This document shows, piece by piece, positions 39,621-49,046 of a DNA stretch of 64,000 bases. The translations under genes were made by a program, and so were the position numbers. Position 1 is the first letter of the stretch, and every line of letters starts with the position of its first letter. A model generated the notes under the pieces. It was not told where the DNA came from. It searched no databases and saw only the letters and a program-made list of their open reading frames with translations. The stretch comes from Bacteroidales bacterium (GTDB lineage Bacteria; Bacteroidota; Bacteroidia; Bacteroidales; GWA2-32-17). The DNA lies in contig JAOAFV010000017.1 in the NCBI GenBank assembly GCA_026416095.1, positions 1 through 64,000 on the forward strand. Direction: 5' to 3'.

Positions 39621-40925
39621 TTAAATTTCAACTTTCTCAATGTTTCTAAGTAAGAATAAAAGAAAATCATTTTCTCTAACCTCTAATTCTAAAAACAAAC
39701 GCTCAACTGGAAGGAGTAATAATGCTTTATAAAAAAGTAATAATTCAGTTTTGTTTAACTGATTTGTTATATCATTTAATTTTTTTGCAAATTCATATCT
39801 TTTCAGAAAAAAACATTCCTTATATCTATTAATAACAGCCTTGTATAACAATGGTATTCTATTTTTATTTACTATAATGAATTCATTTAGCGAGAGTATT
39901 TTCTTTAACGTACGTAACATCTCTTTCCATCTAATAAAATTATAGATATGTTCACCATTATTTTTAAAAGGATTATTAAGAACCAAGTATCTATAAATTT
40001 CTTTTATTTTCTCATACTTTAAGAGAAGTACAGAATGCTCAAAAGGATAAAAAACTTCGTTCAAAAAAATATTTACTTTTAGATCATTGAAGTATTTAAA
40101 TATTTCTGGTAATTCGTAAATATTATCTCTTAGAATACATGATTTTACATTAAAATGTGTATTATTTTCTTCTGTATAATTTTTAAATTTAAAAAAATTA
40201 TTCATAACAATTTCAAATTTCAGACCTTTTCTTATTTTCTCATACGTACTTTTATTAATACTATCAAGAGATATAGTTATATTAAACTTAAGCTTACTTA
40301 AAATATTTTGCACTTTTTCGTTGTAAATCGATGCATTAGTATTCACCGAAACTTTTATATTTGGATTAGCAGAATGCAAAAAATTCCACAATTCATAATA
40401 TTCATTGATATAAAAAGGTTCGCCACCGCTAAATGAAATTTCTTTTAAATAAGGTAAGTACTGATTAAGTATTTCTTTTACTTTTTGAATGTTAACATTA
40501 ATAGATTCATCTTTAGAAACAACACACATTATACAATTGGAATTACAATAATTAAATAATTGAAGCTCAAATGATGTTGGAAAAAAATATTGTTTATTAT
40601 AAATCAAATTACTATATCTTCTCGCATAAACACTAAACAAATCTCCATCTTGTATTTTTTGTTTGCAAAAAAAACAACCAAAGTTTAAGCTCTTTGTTAT
40701 AATCGATTCTCTTATTTCTTTCAATTTTTCGCTATTCCAAATTTCTTGAATAGAATTATTAAGGTAATCGCCAATTTTTATCTTATTGGCAAAACAACAA
40801 TAAACATTTCCTTTGTAATCGAAATATAAATTACAGAAAGGGGCTTTACATAACATTTGTTGTTTTGTTTCACACAAAAATTTTTTGACATTAATTTTGT
40901 AAATAATATTTTTAAGTAAACTCAT
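39621..40925 (-). CDS. Radical SAM protein with N-terminal SPASM-like cysteine cluster
   Basis: N-terminal CKAPFCNLYFDYKGNVYCCFANKIKIGDYLNNSIQEIWNSEKLKEIRESI...CFFCK precedes radical SAM CNSNCIMC and SFSGGEPF. Confidence 0.8.
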   Translation of the reverse strand: MSLLKNIIYKINVKKFLCETKQQMLCKAPFCNLYFDYKGNVYCCFANKIKIGDYLNNSIQEIWNSEKLKEIRESIITKSLNFGCFFCKQKIQDGDLFSVYARRYSNLIYNKQYFFPTSFELQLFNYCNSNCIMCVVSKDESINVNIQKVKEILNQYLPYLKEISFSGGEPFYINEYYELWNFLHSANPNIKVSVNTNASIYNEKVQNILSKLKFNITISLDSINKSTYEKIRKGLKFEIVMNNFFKFKNYTEENNTHFNVKSCILRDNIYELPEIFKYFNDLKVNIFLNEVFYPFEHSVLLLKYEKIKEIYRYLVLNNPFKNNGEHIYNFIRWKEMLRTLKKILSLNEFIIVNKNRIPLLYKAVINRYKECFFLKRYEFAKKLNDITNQLNKTELLLFYKALLLLPVERLFLELEVRENDFLLFLLRNIEKVEI

Positions 40926-41551
40926 TTTTTCATAATTAAAGTTATACCATCTCTAAATGGCAAGATAGTTGCAGTAACTCTATTATCGTTTTTAACGATT
41001 TCATTAAATAATTTTATACCTTTTGTTTTATTATCTATATCGTTAGTAGTAACAACTTTCCCAGCCCATAACGTATTATCGGCAATAATTACTCCTCCTT
41101 TTTTCACTTTATCAATTGTTACATTGTAATAAGATGGATACTCATCTTTATCTCCATCAATGTAAACCAAATCAAAGGTATCGTTTAATTTAGGAATAAT
41201 TTGAATAGCATCACCTATAAGCAATTTTATTTTCTTATAAAAAGGTGTATCTTTAATATGTTCATATATAAAATCTTCAAGTTCATCGTTTTTTTCTATA
41301 GTATACAATATACCGTTTTTTTTTAACCCTTCTGCTAAACAAAGAGCAGAATACCCTGTAAACGTTCCTATTTCCAGTATTCTTTGTGGCTTTATGAGTT
41401 TACTCAAAAAACTCAAAAACCTGCCCTGAATATGACCACATATCATTCGTCCATTATATATTTTCTCAATTGTATCTCTGTGTAATTTTTTCAAATAATC
41501 TTTTTCTGGTTCTATGTTTTCGGTTATATATTCTAACAACTCCCTGTTCAT
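40922..41551 (-). CDS. SAM-dependent O-methyltransferase (COMT/CCoAOMT-like)
   Basis: RILEIGTFTGYSALCLAEGLKKNGILYTIEKNDE...DLVYIDGDKDEYPSYYN...VIIADNTLWAGKV. Confidence 0.92.
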   Translation of the reverse strand: MNRELLEYITENIEPEKDYLKKLHRDTIEKIYNGRMICGHIQGRFLSFLSKLIKPQRILEIGTFTGYSALCLAEGLKKNGILYTIEKNDELEDFIYEHIKDTPFYKKIKLLIGDAIQIIPKLNDTFDLVYIDGDKDEYPSYYNVTIDKVKKGGVIIADNTLWAGKVVTTNDIDNKTKGIKLFNEIVKNDNRVTATILPFRDGITLIMKK

Positions 41552-41718
41552 TATAATTCAAACATTATTAATTCACAAATATTATTAACATTTAACAATG
41601 ACATTAGCCTAAAAAAAAACTACTACTAATCAATTTTTTATAAAATAATGATTTTTTTCAAAAAAAATAAAAATAATTGTTTCTTTTAACAAAAAAAAAG
41701 ATATTTGAGTTTCATAAA

Positions 41719-42774
41719 ATGTACCTTTCTCTTAAAGATAGAATTAATATTTTAGCAGAAATAGGAGAATTTATAAGAAGGTACTTTACTAATAACCTCG
41801 ATAACAATACTTATTACGAATTTAATAAAATAATCACAGAAGAAAAAAATCATAACTATTGGTTCACCGAAGACAATGTAATTTTTGCTTTAAAATACTG
41901 GGCAAAAATATTAACAAAAGAAAATATTGAAACATGGATAACACCTTACTTACCTAAAATTGAGCAAGTTTTTCCAAAAACCATTGCAATTATTGCAGCT
42001 GGTAATATTCCTTTAGTATGCTTTCACGACGTAATATGTTCGTTTATCGCAGGGCATAAAACAAAATTAAAACTTTCAAAAAAAGATTCAAGGATATTAA
42101 AATTTATATTAACACATTTTTTCAATAAAAATCCTATATTAGCAAATTACATAACCTTAATCGAAGAAGAATTTCTAAAAGAGTTTGACGCAATAATAGC
42201 AACTGGAACAAATAATACTATTAAGTATTTCGAATACTATTTTGGCAAATATCCTCATTTATTCAGGCACAGCCGACATAGTATTGCTGTTTTAACAGAA
42301 GAAGAAACTGCCGAAGAATTAGAACTACTCTCTAACGATGTCTTTATATACTTTGGTTTAGGTTGTCGCAATGTCACTAAAATATATGTACCACAAAATT
42401 ATAATTTCAATAAATTAATCAACGCATTTAATAAGTGGAGTAATATTATATATAACCATCATTATGCTAATAATTACAATTACCATAAAGCAATATATCT
42501 AATTAACCAAGAAAAATTCATAGATACTGGCTTTTTAATTTTAAAAGAAAATAAACAAATTTCTGCTTCAGTAGGCGTATTATTTTATGAATACTACGAT
42601 AACTTTAAAAACTTGGAAGAAAAAATAAAACTCGAAAAAAATAATATTCAATGTATTGTTTCAAAAAAAAATGTTTTATTTTTGCCAACAGTTTTTTTCG
42701 GAAAAACCCAAGAGCCAAATTTATGGGATTATGCCGATAATATTGATACTATTAATTTTTTGATAAATATTTAA
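41719..42774 (+). CDS. Acyl-CoA reductase, LuxC family
   Basis: TIAIIAAGNIPLVCFHDVICSFIAGHKTKLKLSKKDS...FDAIIATGTNNTIKYFEYYFGKYPHLFRHSRHSIAVL...FGLGCRNVTKIYVP. Start at 41719 preferred. Confidence 0.82.
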   Translation: MYLSLKDRINILAEIGEFIRRYFTNNLDNNTYYEFNKIITEEKNHNYWFTEDNVIFALKYWAKILTKENIETWITPYLPKIEQVFPKTIAIIAAGNIPLVCFHDVICSFIAGHKTKLKLSKKDSRILKFILTHFFNKNPILANYITLIEEEFLKEFDAIIATGTNNTIKYFEYYFGKYPHLFRHSRHSIAVLTEEETAEELELLSNDVFIYFGLGCRNVTKIYVPQNYNFNKLINAFNKWSNIIYNHHYANNYNYHKAIYLINQEKFIDTGFLILKENKQISASVGVLFYEYYDNFKNLEEKIKLEKNNIQCIVSKKNVLFLPTVFFGKTQEPNLWDYADNIDTINFLINI

Positions 42775-42778
42775 AGCT

Positions 42779-43921
42779 ATGATATACAAATTTAGAGCTA
42801 CTATCGACGAAGACAAAGAATTTATGATGGACATAGAAATTAAAGACAACTCCACCTTTTATGATTTCCATACTTTTATCCAAGAAGAATTAGAATACGA
42901 TAAAAGTTATCTTGCTTCGTTTTATATTGCTTCTCATAGCTGGCGGCCACTCATCGAAATTCCACAAATAATAATAAATCCCGACTCAGAGAAAAAAGTA
43001 TGTACAATGGAGAATGCTATCTTAAAAGACTATATAAAAGATGCTCATCAGAAAATTTTATATCTTTTTGATAATATTTACAATAGATACTTAAAACTTG
43101 AACTTATTGAGACCAAAGATGAAAATCCTGACCTTTACTATCCTATATGCACAAATTTTAAAGGAAAAATTCCTCCTCAAATTGGCCCTGTTTACACAGA
43201 AAATGAAAACGACGATATAAATTTTTCAAAATCAGCATATTTTACAAGAATCATTGAAAACGACATAGAAGACGATATAAATATTGCTATTTCCGACAGC
43301 TTAAGTATGCCCGATGTTTCCGACGATTTAATATTAGAAGAAGATATACAATCAACAGCAAGCGATATATCTCAAAATGAAATTGACGACGAAGAAGCTG
43401 AAACAATTATAACAAGCCTACCAGAAGATTATCTCGACGATGAAGCTTTTGATGAATTTATCACAAAAAGAAGAGCAACTAACAGAGTAGATAAAAGAAA
43501 ATTAACTAAAGAAACGCTTCAACAAAAGCCAGAAAGCAATCAAAAAACAAATTCAAAAGCTAAAACAAAATCTGAAAAAAAATTACAAAAAGCAAATAAA
43601 ACCACAGGAAAAATAAAAGGCCAAAAAGAAAAATTAAATAAAGACGCAAATGAGTCAAGTAAAACAAAAGCTAAACCTTTAAAAGAAGCAAAAACATTAG
43701 ATAAAACAACAAAAAAGACACCCGATAATATCAAAAATAAATCTAAATCTGATTCAATTAAATCAGCTGAAGATTCTAGAAAAAAAATAAAAATTAAAGA
43801 AAATAAGCAAAAAAAGTCGTTATTACCAAAAAAAGAAACAAGTTCAAGCAAAACAGTAAATGAAGAGACAAAGAAAAATAACAAAACAAAATCTAAAGAG
43901 TCTGGGAAAAAAAAGAAATAG
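42779..43921 (+). CDS. pRiA4b ORF-3-like domain protein with long Lys-rich tail
   Basis: MIYKFRATIDEDKEFMMDIEIKDNSTFYDFHTFIQEELEYDKSYLASFYIASHSWRPLIEI; C-terminal >110 aa low-complexity K/S/T/E. Confidence 0.75.
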   Translation: MIYKFRATIDEDKEFMMDIEIKDNSTFYDFHTFIQEELEYDKSYLASFYIASHSWRPLIEIPQIIINPDSEKKVCTMENAILKDYIKDAHQKILYLFDNIYNRYLKLELIETKDENPDLYYPICTNFKGKIPPQIGPVYTENENDDINFSKSAYFTRIIENDIEDDINIAISDSLSMPDVSDDLILEEDIQSTASDISQNEIDDEEAETIITSLPEDYLDDEAFDEFITKRRATNRVDKRKLTKETLQQKPESNQKTNSKAKTKSEKKLQKANKTTGKIKGQKEKLNKDANESSKTKAKPLKEAKTLDKTTKKTPDNIKNKSKSDSIKSAEDSRKKIKIKENKQKKSLLPKKETSSSKTVNEETKKNNKTKSKESGKKKK

Positions 43922-43924
43922 TTT

Positions 43925-44836
43925 ATGACAATTCCCAGACCTAATCTTGTAGTGATAAGTGGTCCTACAGGAGTAGGTAAATCTGAAGTAGCTTTTCAGC
44001 TAGCACAAAAATTTAATAGTATTATTATTAGTGCCGATAGCAGACAGTTTTACAAAGAAATGCTTATTGGCACTGCAATACCGCCAGATGAGTATCTAAG
44101 AAAAATACCACATTATTTCATAAGATTTATTTCTATAAAGGATTATTATAACGCTAACAAGTACGAGAAAGATGTGTTGGCATTATTAGACGATTATTTT
44201 AAGAAAAATAATATTGCTTTCTTAGTTGGTGGTTCTGGCCTATATATAGATGCTGTTTGCTATGGAATAGATGAAATGCCCGATTATGACCCAAATTTAA
44301 GAAATTACTTAATTAAACAATGTAATATATATGGATTATCATGGTTAAGAAAGCTCTTATTATATTACGATAAAACAACATATCAACATATTGATCTGAA
44401 TAATAAAAACAGAATGCTCAGAGCAATTGAAGTATCTATTTTATCTGGAAAGCCATATTCTACAGTCATTACTAAAACTAAAAAGCAAAGGTATTTCAAT
44501 ATAATTAAGATTGCTTTAAATACCAACAGAACCCTATTATATAATAAAATTGATAGCCGTGTCGATCAAATGATCGAAAGAGGATTAATTCAAGAAGCCA
44601 AGGAACTTTATAATTATAAAAATTTAACTCCCCTTAATACTTTTGGATATAAGGAGCTTTTTTTGTACTTCGACGGAATATACTCTTTAGACGAAGCAAT
44701 AAAAAAAATAAAATTTAACACTCATAAATATGCAAGAAAACAACTAACATGGTTAAAACGCGATAAAAATTATAATTGGTTTGAGCCAACAGATACTAAT
44801 AAAATTATTAACTTTATTTTTAAAAGTTTAAAATAA
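43925..44836 (+). CDS. miaA: tRNA dimethylallyltransferase
   Basis: VVISGPTGVGKSEVAFQLA, SADSRQFYKEM, GTAIP, FLVGGSGLYIDAV. Confidence 0.96.
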   Translation: MTIPRPNLVVISGPTGVGKSEVAFQLAQKFNSIIISADSRQFYKEMLIGTAIPPDEYLRKIPHYFIRFISIKDYYNANKYEKDVLALLDDYFKKNNIAFLVGGSGLYIDAVCYGIDEMPDYDPNLRNYLIKQCNIYGLSWLRKLLLYYDKTTYQHIDLNNKNRMLRAIEVSILSGKPYSTVITKTKKQRYFNIIKIALNTNRTLLYNKIDSRVDQMIERGLIQEAKELYNYKNLTPLNTFGYKELFLYFDGIYSLDEAIKKIKFNTHKYARKQLTWLKRDKNYNWFEPTDTNKIINFIFKSLK

Positions 44837-44842
44837 AATTCA

Positions 44843-44850
44843 TACTTTTG
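44843..44850 (+). promoter_or_regulatory. Putative Bacteroidota -7 element (TACTTTTG) upstream of phoH-like gene
   Basis: TAnnTTTG 28 bp upstream of ATG 44878. Confidence 0.4.
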
Positions 44851-44877
44851 TAAAATGAAAAATACTTTATTAGAAAA

Positions 44878-45834
44878 ATGAGAAAAATATCTTTAAAGGT
44901 AGATATTGATAACCCTGCAGGTTTTTTTGGTCCAAAACATGTAAACTTTTACTCGTTACAATCATACTTTAAAGATATAGAAATTATTGCTCGTGGAAAT
45001 AAATTAATAATGAAAGGCGAAAAAAAACACCTTGACGACGCAGTTAATAAAATTAAATCTTTGATAGAAATTTATAAAACAAAAAAGTATTTAACTTCAG
45101 AAATTATCGAGAATTTTATGGTCAATTTGAATAATAATAAAGTCGACATAAATAATACAGAAGAAGTTATCATTATACACAACAAAGACGGCAAACCAAT
45201 AAAAACTTATACTCCAAACCAAAAAAAGATAGTAGATTTTGTGGAAAAATACGATTTAATTTTTATAACAGGACCAGCTGGAACCGGTAAAACTTACACA
45301 GCCATTGCTCTAGCTGTAAGGGCTTTAAAAACCAAACAAATAAAAAGAATAATATTAAGCCGTCCTGCTGTTGAAGCTGGCGAAAGTTTAGGTTATTTGC
45401 CTGGTAATATAAAAGAAAAACTAGACCCTTATCTGCAACCTTTATACGATGCTATATTAGATATGATACCTGCTTATAAACTAGAAGAATATATTAGAGA
45501 TAAAGTCATCGAAATTGCTCCACTTGCATACATGCGAGGTAGAACGCTGGATAATGCATTTGTAATTCTCGATGAAGCCCAAAATTCTACCATAATGCAA
45601 CTAAAAATGTTTCTTACTCGAATGGGCAAAAATGCTAAATTCATAATTACGGGAGATATAACACAAGTAGATCTTGTCGACCCTAAAAAATCTGGAATGA
45701 TACTTGCTCTTAAAATTCTTAAAAATATTAAAGAAATCGGTTTTGTTAACTTAGATGAAACCGATATAATACGACATAAGTTAGTAAAAGAAATTGTTAA
45801 GTCGTTTAATAACTGGAATAAAAAGATTAAATAA
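44878..45834 (+). CDS. PhoH-family ATPase
   Basis: FITGPAGTGKTYTAIALAVRAL, LSRPAVEAGESLGYLPG, FVILDEAQNST, ITGDITQVDL. Confidence 0.95.
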   Translation: MRKISLKVDIDNPAGFFGPKHVNFYSLQSYFKDIEIIARGNKLIMKGEKKHLDDAVNKIKSLIEIYKTKKYLTSEIIENFMVNLNNNKVDINNTEEVIIIHNKDGKPIKTYTPNQKKIVDFVEKYDLIFITGPAGTGKTYTAIALAVRALKTKQIKRIILSRPAVEAGESLGYLPGNIKEKLDPYLQPLYDAILDMIPAYKLEEYIRDKVIEIAPLAYMRGRTLDNAFVILDEAQNSTIMQLKMFLTRMGKNAKFIITGDITQVDLVDPKKSGMILALKILKNIKEIGFVNLDETDIIRHKLVKEIVKSFNNWNKKIK

Positions 45835-45848
45835 AAAATTTTTAGATT

Positions 45849-46790
45849 ATGAAAACTTTAACAAAAACAAATTTCAATTTTAAAGGCCAAAATAAGGTAT
45901 ATTATGGCAAAGTAAGAGATGTTTATTTTCTTGAAAATGACACTCTTATAATGATTACTACCGACCGAATTTCTGCTTTTGATGTTATATTACCTCAGGG
46001 AATACCATACAAAGGACAAGTACTAAATCAAATTACTGAACACTTTTTAGACAGTGTTTCAGACATCGTACCTGTTTGGAAAAAAGCATGCCCCGACCCT
46101 AATGTTATGATTGGCATTAAATGTGAACCATATCCTGTAGAAATAATAATTAGAAAGTATATAACTGGTTCTTTGTGGCGCTTGTACAAAGAAGGAGTAA
46201 GAAACGTATGTGGAATTAAGTTACCAGATAATTTAAAAGAAAATCAGGAATTCGAAGAACCAATACTCACACCCACTACTAAAGCACAAATCGGACACGA
46301 TGAAAACATAAGCCGCGACGATATTATAAAACAAAAATTAATTCCTGAAGAAGAATATCAGCAAATCGAAGAATACGCCTTTAAGCTTTTTGAACGTGGT
46401 TCTAAAATCGCAAGCGAAAGAGGTCTAATATTAGTCGACACAAAATACGAATTCGGTAAATATAATGGTAAAATTTATTTAATCGACGAGGTTCATACTC
46501 CCGATTCATCTCGCTTCTTTATAAAAGAAGAATATGAAACACGATTTAAAAATAACCAACCACAAAAGCAATTGTCAAAAGAGTTTGTTAGGGAGTGGTT
46601 AATGCAGCAAGGATTTAAAGGTGAACCTGGACAAGTACCTCCTACTATGCCAGAAGACTTTATTGAAGAAGTAAGTAATAAATACATACAACTCTATGAA
46701 TATATAACAGGCAAAAAGTTTAATAAGCTTGAAACCGACAATATTGAAGAAAGAATATTTAAAAATATAGAAAATTACTTAAATAGTTAG
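45849..46790 (+). CDS. purC: Phosphoribosylaminoimidazolesuccinocarboxamide synthase
   Basis: [68 protein letters not shown]. Confidence 0.96.
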   Translation: MKTLTKTNFNFKGQNKVYYGKVRDVYFLENDTLIMITTDRISAFDVILPQGIPYKGQVLNQITEHFLDSVSDIVPVWKKACPDPNVMIGIKCEPYPVEIIIRKYITGSLWRLYKEGVRNVCGIKLPDNLKENQEFEEPILTPTTKAQIGHDENISRDDIIKQKLIPEEEYQQIEEYAFKLFERGSKIASERGLILVDTKYEFGKYNGKIYLIDEVHTPDSSRFFIKEEYETRFKNNQPQKQLSKEFVREWLMQQGFKGEPGQVPPTMPEDFIEEVSNKYIQLYEYITGKKFNKLETDNIEERIFKNIENYLNS

Positions 46791-46984
46791 CATATTTAAA
46801 TATGCAAATAGCTGAACTAAAGTTGGTAAAATAACAGGCGCAATTAATTTTAAAATTTAAATAATTTTATATTTTTCATTCCAAAATACGAACATTTAAA
46901 AAATAGAACGTTTACTTATATTAATCATTAAAAAAGATATTAATATCTGTTACTTTATTTTTACATATAATAAAAAATTTTTAT

Positions 46985-46992
46985 TATATTTG
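46985..46992 (+). promoter_or_regulatory. Putative Bacteroidota -7 element (TATATTTG)
   Basis: TAnnTTTG 25 bp upstream of ATG 47017. Confidence 0.4.
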
Positions 46993-47016
46993 TGATAAAT
47001 TAAAAAAAATTAATTT

Positions 47017-47526
47017 ATGAAAATATCAGAAATTTGCGAAGTATCTAAGTTTGTGTTAAGCAGTCTTAGCCCAAAAGAAGAAAATGGTCTTTTACTTATA
47101 ATATCAGTCGATCAAGAGCATATTCTTAGAGAAATTGCTAATAGACTTGCAACATGCCTTTCTCCAGATAACCCATTACCTATTTATACAATCAAGGCCG
47201 AATCTATACCAAACGATGGTACTCCTTTTTCAAGGGTTAATAAAACAGATTTTTCAAAAAATTATAAAGACGGAATTTTAGTAAAAGGTATAAGTAATTT
47301 AATACTACCTCAAGATAGAAGGATTATAGTACTTGTAGAACATTTTGATAAGTTAAGTTACAATCACCAAAGAGCTTTTTCGCACCTTGTTGATGGTGAA
47401 GGTGGATTTTATTCTCTCCACCAAGGTAGCATCCTTATAGCAGGCTTAGTAGCTACGAACTTAAATAAAATTGAACCAGGTGTTAATGTCAGAGGAATGT
47501 ATTTTGATCAAATTGAAATTGATTAA
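47017..47526 (+). CDS. Uncharacterised 169-aa protein
   Basis: Open frame with promoter-like motif; RRIIVLVEHFDKLSYNHQRAFSHLVDGEGGFYSLHQGSILIAGLVATNLN weakly resembles AAA+ Walker B/sensor 1, no Walker A. Confidence 0.6.
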   Translation: MKISEICEVSKFVLSSLSPKEENGLLLIISVDQEHILREIANRLATCLSPDNPLPIYTIKAESIPNDGTPFSRVNKTDFSKNYKDGILVKGISNLILPQDRRIIVLVEHFDKLSYNHQRAFSHLVDGEGGFYSLHQGSILIAGLVATNLNKIEPGVNVRGMYFDQIEID

Positions 47527-48050
47527 TAAAAATTAAAGATCCTTAAAATGTTGACACTAATTTTTTTAATAAAAATTTATAATAAGCTATTGTAGTATTT
47601 AAATTAATAAAATTTTATCTTAAGCAAAATTTTTAAAACTTTGAAATCTTTGCAAATTTAGCAAAAAATAAATTTTTTAACTTAAAAATGATTCAAAATT
47701 TTAATTTTCTACAATAAAATTCAAAAAAAATTATGTACAATTTTCATAATTCTATGCTGTAAAACAACAAAAGTTGTTCATAAAACACCCAATTTTAACA
47801 CATTTTTGGTTCATAGTTTCATTTTGGGTAAATGTGTACATAAGTACAGCAAAAGCCACTAACATTAATCTAAGCTTTTATTTGCTGTTTTAAAAAATTT
47901 GCTAAGTCTTATTTTTCATCTCGCACATAATAAAAACTTAATTTGCATAATCTTCATGTCATAAAAGAATACAATATTTTTTAATAAAATGTATCTAATG
48001 TATTATAAGACAATCTATCCACAATATATTAGAATGGTCTGAAAAAGTTA

Positions 48051-49040
48051 CTATTTTAATAGTAGTTGCAAATGATTTAACAATTCGTTTGCTGTAATAG
48101 GTACAACTCCAATTTTCTGACAAACTATTCCAGCAGCAACATTAGAAACAAATGCTATGTCGTATACACTCAAACCAGCTAAAAGACATAAAGTAGAAAT
48201 GCTAATAACAGTATCACCTGCTCCAGAAACATCGGCAACTTCGATAACTTGTGTTGGTAAATAATGTGTTTCGTTATCAGTTACTATTAACATTCCCTTT
48301 TCAGATAAAGTGATCAATATTATTTTTATACTGTTTTGTATCCTAAAATTGTTTACAAAATTAGTTAATTCGTTTATATTATTTTTGTTTAATCTTAAAT
48401 TACCTATACCTCTTGAAAATTCTTTAAAATTTGGTTTGAATAAAGTACAGTTTGCATAGTAATTAAAGTTTCTAAATTTTGGGTCAACAGTAGTTACTAT
48501 TGAGTTTTTATTACAATAATCAATTAAGAAAGAAATACTATTTTTTGTGAGTACACCTTTATCATAATCTTCAAAAATTACAGCATTAAAATTTTCAGAC
48601 GATAAAAGATGATTGAGAGTTTTTATAAATTTATTTTCTTCATTGTCGTTCAGAATATCGTCGTTCTCGTTATCTATTCTAAGCAAATGCTGTCTTTGTG
48701 AGATTATTCTAGTTTTCACCGTAGTAGGTCTGTTATCGCTAAAAACAAAGTTCGTTTTAATATTGTTTTGACGACATAAATTTACAATAATTTCGGAATT
48801 TGCATCATTACCGATTACGGAACATAACGAAACAGTAGCTCCTAACGATCTAATATTAAGAGCGACATTTGCAGCGCCTCCTAAACGTTGTTGTTTGTTC
48901 TTTATGTTCACAACAGGAATAGGTGCCTCTGGCGATATTCTCTCTACATCGCCATAAATATATTCATCAAGCATTACATCGCCCACTACTAAAATATTAA
49001 ATTTACTAAAATTATTAATAACTTCTCTATAATCTTTCAT
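48051..49040 (-). CDS. PfkB-family kinase, D-glycero-beta-D-manno-heptose-7-phosphate kinase-like (RfaE/HldE domain I)
   Basis: ILVVGDVMLDEYIYGDVERISPEAPIPVVNIKNKQQRLGGAANVALNIRSLGA; DVSGAGDTVIS. Confidence 0.92.
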   Translation of the reverse strand: MKDYREVINNFSKFNILVVGDVMLDEYIYGDVERISPEAPIPVVNIKNKQQRLGGAANVALNIRSLGATVSLCSVIGNDANSEIIVNLCRQNNIKTNFVFSDNRPTTVKTRIISQRQHLLRIDNENDDILNDNEENKFIKTLNHLLSSENFNAVIFEDYDKGVLTKNSISFLIDYCNKNSIVTTVDPKFRNFNYYANCTLFKPNFKEFSRGIGNLRLNKNNINELTNFVNNFRIQNSIKIILITLSEKGMLIVTDNETHYLPTQVIEVADVSGAGDTVISISTLCLLAGLSVYDIAFVSNVAAGIVCQKIGVVPITANELLNHLQLLLK

Positions 49041-49046
49041 TCTTTG

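Noticed and set aside
43540-43884. 114-aa hydrophobic minus-strand ORF
   Set aside because: Antisense of the Lys-rich low-complexity tail; F/L richness is a mirror effect.
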